A stretch of 6,996 nucleotides of DNA, taken from the NCBI GenBank assembly GCA_913043805.1, contig CAJWMX010000155.1, forward strand, positions 1 to 6,996. Reading direction: 5' to 3'. This stretch comes from an uncultured Acidobacteriota bacterium (lineage in GTDB: Bacteria > Acidobacteriota > Vicinamibacteria > Vicinamibacterales > UBA8438). How positions within the stretch are numbered: the first letter of the stretch is position 1; each line of letters begins with the position of its first letter. Shown in pieces: positions 1-5,089 of this stretch. A program made the translations under genes and the position numbers. Below the pieces are notes generated by a model, which ran no database searches, was not told where the DNA came from, and saw nothing but the letters and a program-made list of their open reading frames with translations.

Positions 1-1
1 C

Positions 2-550
2 GCAGGAGTGCCACACGTGCATTACGAGATTAGCCTGCCGAGCCAGGTCGACCTTGCGTTGAACCTTGACCGGAGCGATACGACGCTCTCGGGGCTGGAA
101 GGGCAGCTGCTTCTTGAACTGGACCGGAGCGACCTCACGGTGGCCGAACTGTCAGGAACCATCACGATCGTACTCGACCGGGGTGGCCTCGAGGCGCGCG
201 ACCTCGCCGGTGTCGTCGCGCTGGACGTGGACCGAGGTGACAGGCTGCGGGTGGACAGCGTCGACGGGAGTCTCGACCTTGAGCTCGATCGCACGGATGC
301 GTTCCTGACACGGGTTCGGCTCAATGGGGATTCGGCGGTCGAGATCGATCGCGGCGATCTGAGTCTGCAGTTGATGGCCGACCAATCCGTCTCCCTTGAA
401 GTGCAGGGGACTCGCCGGACCAGGGTACAGGGCGGCGTGCGTCTTCAGACCGGGTTGCAGCGCGGCGAACAAAGAGGCGCGATCGGTGGGGGTGGGGTCC
501 GCCTACGCATCGAGGCCGACCGCGTTGTCGTTCGCCTCGACACGAACTGA
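2..550 (+). CDS. C-terminal part of a repeat protein with LDR[S/G]D coils, probably DUF4097-like beta-solenoid (5'-partial)
   Basis: The reading frame is open to the left edge and ends at a TGA at 548-550, so this is the C-terminal part of a longer protein. The GTG at 8 is unlikely to be the start: the AGGAG at 4-8 overlaps it and cannot act as its ribosome site. Counting that GTG as residue 1, Asp-Arg pairs occur at residues 21, 39, 57, 75, 94 and 114, a regular spacing of 18, 18, 18, 19 and 20. Each unit has the form of a short alternating hydrophobic strand, D-R-[S/G/T]-[D/G], a second short strand, then a Gly or Asp turn. This is the pattern of a stacked beta-helix such as the DUF4097/adhesin-like proteins of Gram-negative bacteria. 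The last 50 residues lose the repeat and become Arg/Gly-rich, ending in a short hydrophobic strand. No catalytic motif is visible and the function is unknown. The N-terminus, where an export signal or membrane anchor would lie, is outside the window. Confidence 0.75.
   Translation, partial: AGVPHVHYEISLPSQVDLALNLDRSDTTLSGLEGQLLLELDRSDLTVAELSGTITIVLDRGGLEARDLAGVVALDVDRGDRLRVDSVDGSLDLELDRTDAFLTRVRLNGDSAVEIDRGDLSLQLMADQSVSLEVQGTRRTRVQGGVRLQTGLQRGEQRGAIGGGGVRLRIEADRVVVRLDTN
53..385 (+). repeat. Six tandem coding repeats of about 54 bp (18-20 residue coils)
   Basis: Six consecutive units are seen in the translated protein. Their Asp-Arg codons begin at 68, 122, 176, 230, 287 and 347. The first two units also match at DNA level around the shared string GACCGGAGCGA (68 and 122), which points to tandem duplication of a 54-bp unit. 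Later units have diverged and gained one or two codons. The repeat is read here as the coil of a beta-solenoid. Confidence 0.75.
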
Positions 551-695
551 ACCCGGACCCGAGGCCTTTGTGGCCGATGTCGTCTGCGGAGTCGCTGAAC
601 TTTGACCACTGACGAAGCGACCGGACGTAACGAAATGGGTCCACGCAATAGCTGCAAGCTCTGCTTGTCGGTAGCTTTAGCCAGAAACGGAGTCA

Positions 696-2510
696 TTAGA
701 TCAAGAAGTCTCGAGCGTAAAATGTATCCTCGATTAATATGTATTTGAGCGGAATATCCCCACCCACCAGGATCTCGTCGATCAAATCAGTCGGGTTCAT
801 GACGATGGGCTTGCCGTGAATATTCAGCGAAGTATTCAAGACGGCCCCAATGCCAGACTCTTCCTTAAAAGCTGTAATCAGCGCGTGATAGCGCGGGCAG
901 GTGTCTTCCGTCACGCGTTGTGGTCGAGCGGTATAGTCATAGGGGTGTGTTGCGCCCTTGAGATGTTTGCGTCCCAGCTCCGTGGTATCAAAGCAACCTG
1001 TCATAAAGGCAGACGAAATGCTCTTAGGATTCACGATGTAGTCGTCATAAGAAGAATCCAATACTGAAGGGGTGAAAGGCATCCAGAAGTCGCGCTTCTT
1101 GATCAAATCATTAATCTTGCGCACTGAATCTTGACTGGACGGATCCGCAATGAGAGAGCGATGCCCCAGCGCGCGCGAACCAAACTCCATGCGCCCGTTG
1201 CATAGCCCTACGATCTCTCCAGCGGCTAATACCTTTGCGACTTCTCTTAGATCGACGTTATTGATCTGGCGGTAATACTGTTTGATGAAGGGATGTTCAC
1301 TAAACGTCCTCTTATTGGCTTGATCAACATCCGGACCCCAGTATGCCGTTTCGTTGGATCTAATCACCTCATGGGCTTTTTCGGGACCCAGTTGATCGTA
1401 AATAGCTAAATAGGCCGCGCCTATGGAGAGGTTTTCATCTCCTGGGCCAGGCGGTACAAAGAAAGAGTCAACCCGGGCTGATTCGATCAAGCGTTTGTTG
1501 GCCTTTACGTTATTGGCTACGCCACCATTGAAGGCAAAGTGGTTAGTCTTGAGCTCAGAGCCAATATTTTCAAACCACTCGCATAGCCTGGTTTCTACAA
1601 AGTCTTGCAAGCCGCCAGCGATACCATCAAACCGGTAGATTCTAAGTTTGTCTTTAAAGTAAAAGAAATGATCTCGGACTTCACTGTTGGTCTTAAACTT
1701 CAAGCCATCGACCGCAAGCGAGTCTAGGAAAACATTTCGCGGCCCCTGCTTGTGATACTCGGAAGCGTAGGGGGCAAGGCCCATAACCTTGTACTCGTGC
1801 TCATTAGGGCGCATCCCCAGCAACAGGGTGACCGACGAATAAATCTTTCCGATGAGGTTGCTGCGCGTTTCAGTAACCTCTCGAAACAAGCCGTTCTCCA
1901 CTAGATGAACGCTGTCGTAAGCCCCGTCGCCACCGGCATCGGCGGTGACAATAGCCATCCTTTGGTGGCGGTTGGGATTGGTGTAGTAGGCATACCAGGC
2001 ATGGCAGCGATGATGGCGATGGAATGAAATGCGGGCGTCGTCTATGCCGACATGGTCAGCGACAAACTGGCGCCGCATGTGCTTAATGTCATCCAAGACA
2101 TCGGCGCCCACTTCATTGGTAGTAGCAAAAGGAATCGTGCTTATCGGGTAAGCCAGGTCGCCTTTGGGCTCGTAGCTAGGGAAGACGTCGGCTAAACGTA
2201 CCTGCTTGTTTTCAAAGAGGATGGGATAGTAGTAGTCCTCTTGCCACTTAAGATAATCGCTGACCGAAAATGTCGTGGCCACATTGTGGATGTTATTCGG
2301 CACCAGTTTTTCGGTGGCGATGGCCACGTGATCCACGTCACGGGCTGTCACTCCAGCGACTTCAAAGCAGGCGCGAATGGCGTGAGCAGGAAAACCGCCT
2401 ACACTCTTGATACGCTGCAGACGTTCTTCACTGATCGCAACGAGGAGTCTGCCATCCTGAACCAAACAGGCCGATGCATCATGTGAATCATTGATTCCTA
2501 ATACCAACAT
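696..2510 (-). CDS. NodU/CmcH/TobZ-family O-carbamoyltransferase, intact, atypical base composition
   Basis: The family transfers a carbamoyl group from carbamoyl phosphate, through a carbamoyl-adenylate, to a hydroxyl of a sugar, antibiotic or polysaccharide. The 604 residues are full length for the family. The N-terminal Kae1-like ASKHA domain shows GINDSHDAS at 5-13, an EER at 28-30, the histidine cluster HRHHRCHA at 164-171 (HxxxH metal site), TADAGGDG at 189-196, GLAPYA at 244-249, NGGVANNVKAN at 328-338 and PGPGDENLSIGAAY at 354-367. The C-terminal domain shows GRMEFGSRALGHRSLIADP at 439-457, the MPFTPSVL stretch at 477-484 and NTSLNIHGKPIV at 559-570. ATG at 2510 fits the family's usual N-terminus; only a weak GGCGGA lies about 13 bases upstream. 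Hand counting 1501-1560 gives 29/60 GC against 38/60 in fabI at 3301-3360, with frequent A/T-ending codons, so lateral acquisition is likely. No sugar or antibiotic genes flank it in this window, so the acceptor is unknown. Confidence 0.93.
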   Translation of the reverse strand: MLVLGINDSHDASACLVQDGRLLVAISEERLQRIKSVGGFPAHAIRACFEVAGVTARDVDHVAIATEKLVPNNIHNVATTFSVSDYLKWQEDYYYPILFENKQVRLADVFPSYEPKGDLAYPISTIPFATTNEVGADVLDDIKHMRRQFVADHVGIDDARISFHRHHRCHAWYAYYTNPNRHQRMAIVTADAGGDGAYDSVHLVENGLFREVTETRSNLIGKIYSSVTLLLGMRPNEHEYKVMGLAPYASEYHKQGPRNVFLDSLAVDGLKFKTNSEVRDHFFYFKDKLRIYRFDGIAGGLQDFVETRLCEWFENIGSELKTNHFAFNGGVANNVKANKRLIESARVDSFFVPPGPGDENLSIGAAYLAIYDQLGPEKAHEVIRSNETAYWGPDVDQANKRTFSEHPFIKQYYRQINNVDLREVAKVLAAGEIVGLCNGRMEFGSRALGHRSLIADPSSQDSVRKINDLIKKRDFWMPFTPSVLDSSYDDYIVNPKSISSAFMTGCFDTTELGRKHLKGATHPYDYTARPQRVTEDTCPRYHALITAFKEESGIGAVLNTSLNIHGKPIVMNPTDLIDEILVGGDIPLKYILIEDTFYARDFLI

Positions 2511-2533
2511 AGTCGTCTAGTTTCCGCCGACCG

Positions 2534-3081
2534 CTAGTTGAGCGGTTCCAGCACGAACGTCGGTCCGGTCGGTTCGCAGGGCCCGGCCGCCCGCTTCAGG
2601 TTGTCGGTCGCCGTGGCGGTCTGGTACGCCGTCTCCACGCTCCGCTCGTAGTCTCCCACGTCTATCGTAAACCACCGGGCGTTGACCCGGCTCGCGACGT
2701 TGATGGCGTTTCGCATGTCGGTCATCAGGACAGCCCGCAGGCAGGGATTCCCCGACGCGAGGGGACCTTGCCGTAGACGGTGTGGACCATGAATACCCCA
2801 TCCGCATCCCTAGGCGTTCCAGGGTTTGGACCGATCCTCTGCTGGTCGGCGATGTTGAGTCGTGGGAGATTGTTGTCCTTGAGCGACCGAAAGCTCTCAT
2901 CGTGCATGAGCTGGAGCGGGTCGACCAGGTTCTGATTGGCGTGTTGCCGGAAACTGCCGAACTGAGAGACGGACTCGAGTTGGAACGGTGATCCGGAGCT
3001 GATCTGTCCGGTCGCCGGACGGGTGGCCCCCGGGGCGGATACCAGTCCGACACCCGACTGGAGAAACTGTCGTCGTTGCAT
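2534..3081 (-). pseudogene. Decayed Tat-exported TIM-barrel (hydroxypyruvate isomerase / sugar epimerase-like) gene, frameshifted and truncated
   Basis: The ATG at 3081 has AGGGGG 10 bases upstream (3092-3097) and opens with MQRRQFLQSGVG, a twin-arginine signal. The mature part resembles secreted AP_endonuc_2-fold sugar isomerases. Homology is spread over three frames. One frame holds FQLESVSQFGSFRQHA through DQQRIG. A second holds QTLERLGMRMG (about 2830 to 2799). The first frame then resumes with VFMVHTVYGKVPS. A third frame, from about 2757, gives SGNPCLRAVLMTDMRNAINV and continues to FVLEPLN. This implies one extra base near 2822-2832, one lost base at the C4 run 2796-2799, and one lost base near 2753-2760. 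The Glu in LEPLN matches the first metal-binding Glu of the family. The next codon is TAG (2534-2536) where family members usually have Trp-Arg; the following CGG still encodes Arg. The second half of the barrel, with the remaining metal ligands, is absent and the carbamoyltransferase begins 24 bases later. A functional product is very unlikely if the sequence is correct. Confidence 0.85.
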
Positions 3082-3193
3082 GCTCGCGGTGCCCCCTGTC
3101 CTTTGCCGTGAGTCTATTGTGCACCGCACGGACGCCGAAGGATCGCCGGGTCACCCTTGACAGCGATTCGCCGAGCCTCGAAACTCCAGGACC

Positions 3194-3973
3194 ATGAGCG
3201 AATCGACCCCCCTGGCGGGAAAGACCGGTCTCGTGTTCGGCGTCGCGAACAAGCGGAGCATCGCTTGGGCCATTGCGCAGGCCTGGGCCGAGGCCGGCGC
3301 GAACCTGATCTTTAGCTACCAGGGCGAGCGGCTCCGGGGCAACCTCGAGCAGCTGACCTCGACGTTCGGCGAGGACGTGCCGATGTATCCCTGCGATGTC
3401 AGCAGCGACCGGGAGATCGACGGGTTCTTCGAGCGAGTGCGGTCGCACACCGACCGGGTCGACCTGCTGCTGCATGCGGTGGCGTTTGCCCCGAAGGAGG
3501 CGCTTGAGGACGATTTTCTGAGCACTACCCGCGAAGCGTTCGCCGCCTCTCACGACATCAGCGCCTATTCGTTGGTGGCGTTGTCCCAGCGGGCCGCACC
3601 GTTGATGACTGCCGGCGGCAGCATCATAGCCATGAGCTACTACGGCGCCGAGAAGGTCGTCCCGCACTACAACGTCATGGGGGTCGCGAAAGCGAGTCTT
3701 GAGGCGTCGACCCGCTATCTGGCACGTGATCTTGGCGAGCGGCAGATCCGGGTGAATTGCATCAGCGCCGGACCGGTGCAGACGCTGGCGGCGCGTGGTA
3801 TCTCGGGCTTCACCACTATGCTCAACCACTACAAAGAGCATGCGCCGCTCAAGCGGAGTTGCGACCCGGTCGAGCTGGGCAAGACCGGTGTGTTTCTGGC
3901 CAGCGATGGCGCCGCCGCCATCACCGGGCAAACCATCTACGTGGACGGCGGCTACCAGATTATGGGGATGTGA
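3194..3973 (+). CDS. fabI: Enoyl-[acyl-carrier-protein] reductase (NADH), FabI type
   Basis: FabI carries out the last reduction of the type II fatty acid elongation cycle, trans-2-enoyl-ACP to acyl-ACP with NAD(P)H, in the cytoplasm. The 259 residues are the normal length. The N-terminal Rossmann strand and cofactor loop read GLVFGVANKRSIAWAIA (12-28), the FabI form of the SDR Gly-rich motif. CDVSSD at 67-72 is the second nucleotide-contact strand. The substrate loop is HAVAFAP at 94-100. The catalytic set is Tyr149, Tyr159 and Lys166 in SYYGAEKVVPHYNVMGVAK, matching Tyr146/Tyr156/Lys163 of E. coli FabI. RVNCISAGPVQTLAARGI (186-203) and the C-terminal TGQTIYVDGGYQIMGM (244-259) are also typical. 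The ATG at 3194 gives the standard MxxxxPLAGKTGLVFG start; only a close AGGA (3188-3191) precedes it, so initiation may be weak or nearly leaderless. Position 97 is Ala where E. coli has Gly93, as in Bacillus and Staphylococcus FabI. The gene downstream starts 2 bp after the stop. Confidence 0.96.
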   Translation: MSESTPLAGKTGLVFGVANKRSIAWAIAQAWAEAGANLIFSYQGERLRGNLEQLTSTFGEDVPMYPCDVSSDREIDGFFERVRSHTDRVDLLLHAVAFAPKEALEDDFLSTTREAFAASHDISAYSLVALSQRAAPLMTAGGSIIAMSYYGAEKVVPHYNVMGVAKASLEASTRYLARDLGERQIRVNCISAGPVQTLAARGISGFTTMLNHYKEHAPLKRSCDPVELGKTGVFLASDGAAAITGQTIYVDGGYQIMGM

Positions 3974-3975
3974 TT

Positions 3976-4986
3976 ATGAGCATGCGTGTTCTCCTTTCGG
4001 TATCGGCGGTAGGCTTGTTCTTGGGCGTGGCGGCGCCCGCCGCCGCGCAGTGCCACCCTGACGGCGACGTGGAGTTCATCTGTGGACCGGTTAGTCCCGA
4101 GGACCTCGTGCTGGTGCCAGATTCGCCGTGGGTGATCGCGGCCGGTATGGAGGACGACGGCTATCTCTATGCGATCGACCGGCGCGACCACAGCGTCGTG
4201 TCGCTGTTTCCCGCGGCCAGCTACGGCGCGAAACCGGACCCGACCTACGCCGGCTGCTCACGCATGGTGACTGGCGGGTTCCGTCCGCATGGCCTCAGCT
4301 TGCGCGCTGGCACCAATGGTCGGCACACCTTGTATGTCGTGCGTCACGGCGCCCGCGAGGCGATCGAGGTATTCGAGCTCCACGCCAGGCCGGGCGTACC
4401 TGCCTTGACCTGGCAGGGGTGCGCCGAAGCGCCCGAAGGCGTCGAGTTCAACTCCGTCACGGCGCTGCCGGGACAGGGGTTCGCCGCCACCCACTTCAAC
4501 CCGGCGGAAGGCGAGTTGTGGGAGTGGCAGCCCGGGGCCGGGTGGATCGAGGTGCCTGGGAGCACCTGGCAGGGCCCCAACGGCCTGGTGTCGTCACCCG
4601 ACGGCGAGTGGTTGTACATCGGTGGATGGGCGACCAGCTCGCTCGTCCGCTTGTCGCGGGGACGTACTCCGGTCGAGGTGGATAGCGTGGACGTAGGATT
4701 CCGCGTCGACAACGTGCGTTGGGTCCCGGACGGCTCACTGTTGGCCGCGGGCCACCACTGGGACGACGACGCGGTGCTGGGGCGGTGCTTTCAGCAGGGC
4801 GACTGCAGCGGTGTGACGTCTCGAGTGGCGCGGGTGGATCCCGAGACGCTCATCGCCGAGGAGATCGTCCGTTATCCCTCGAACGATCACTTCCTGCTCG
4901 GGACCGTCGGCCTGCAGGTGGGCGACGAGATCTGGGTCGGCAGCATCGCCGGCTCCGACCGTATCGCCCGATTCCCAGCGCGGTAG
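3976..4986 (+). CDS. Secreted paraoxonase-like / SMP-30-type six-bladed beta-propeller, putative calcium-dependent lactonase or arylesterase
   Basis: From ATG 3976 the protein has 336 residues. The GGGGA at 3964-3968, 7 bases upstream inside fabI, supports this start. Residues 1-24 form a Sec signal peptide ending AAPAAA|Q. The mature part aligns by eye with the paraoxonase (PON1) fold. PEDLVLVPDSPWVIAAG (41-57) parallels the PON1 segment with calcium ligands Glu53/Asp54, giving Glu42/Asp43. RPHGLSL places His105 at the PON1 His115 position, and LYVVRHGA places His124 at the His134 position. EFNSVTALPGQGFAATH gives Asn159 (PON1 Asn168), QGPNGLVSSPDGEWLYIGG gives Asn202 (Asn224), and FRVDNVRWVPDG gives Asp245-Asn246 (Asp269-Asn270). 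All six calcium-ligand positions and both histidines therefore appear kept. Such enzymes hydrolyse lactones or aryl esters in the periplasm or outside the cell; the substrate cannot be told from sequence. Six cysteines (26, 36, 94, 149, 271, 277) may form disulfides after export. It follows fabI by 2 bp, so co-transcription is likely. An SMP-30/gluconolactonase-like label is the fallback. Confidence 0.85.
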   Translation: MSMRVLLSVSAVGLFLGVAAPAAAQCHPDGDVEFICGPVSPEDLVLVPDSPWVIAAGMEDDGYLYAIDRRDHSVVSLFPAASYGAKPDPTYAGCSRMVTGGFRPHGLSLRAGTNGRHTLYVVRHGAREAIEVFELHARPGVPALTWQGCAEAPEGVEFNSVTALPGQGFAATHFNPAEGELWEWQPGAGWIEVPGSTWQGPNGLVSSPDGEWLYIGGWATSSLVRLSRGRTPVEVDSVDVGFRVDNVRWVPDGSLLAAGHHWDDDAVLGRCFQQGDCSGVTSRVARVDPETLIAEEIVRYPSNDHFLLGTVGLQVGDEIWVGSIAGSDRIARFPAR

Positions 4987-4989
4987 GTC

Positions 4990-5055
4990 CGCCGGTGCAG
5001 AAGGGCGGGTCGTTCACGTTCCGCCACGCGGGCGCTCCGCCCGATACCACCGGCG
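4990..5055. terminator. GC-rich imperfect inverted repeat between convergent genes, possible bidirectional terminator
   Basis: CGCCGGTG at 4990-4997 is a perfect inverted repeat of CACCGGCG at 5048-5055. Nested inside are GGGCGG at 5003-5008 and CCGCCC at 5037-5042, separated from the outer arms by symmetrical 5-base internal loops. The structure lies in the 103-bp gap between the stops of the paraoxonase-like gene (+) and the membrane protein gene (-), where a shared terminator would sit. No T-run follows on either strand, so it is not a canonical intrinsic terminator; it may only stabilise 3' ends or be a chance GC-rich pairing. Confidence 0.35.
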
Positions 5056-5089
5056 TCGCCACCTTCTGTGACGGCGCGCGTGCGTGCGG

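Noticed and set aside
8..22. GTG at 8 as a true start with AGGAG as ribosome site
   Set aside because: AGGAG (4-8) overlaps the GTG itself, and the frame is open to the edge, so the real start is most likely outside the window.
650..676. Small hairpin GCAAGC/GCTTGT (654-668) as terminator of the convergent pair repeat protein / carbamoyltransferase
   Set aside because: The stem is 6 bp including a wobble, with a 3-base loop and no T-run on either strand. The 551-695 gap otherwise shows no gene, promoter or repeat I can support.
2517..2539. Direct repeat CTAGTT (2517-2522 and 2534-2539) as target-site duplication or attachment site
   Set aside because: Six bases in tandem at one end only; no matching copy was found at the other end of the low-GC gene, and no integrase or transposase is present.
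3157..3185. TTGACA at 3157-3162 as the -35 box of a fabI promoter
   Set aside because: The box is perfect, but at 17-bp spacing the -10 would be GAAACT, a poor match, and transcription would start about 2 bases before the ATG. Possible as a leaderless start, but not supportable alone.
2897..3931. Long - strand open frame (344 codons) antisense to fabI
   Set aside because: The translation is Arg/Gly/His-rich with no recognisable domain, as expected for the antisense of a high-GC gene. The + strand frame is an unmistakable FabI.
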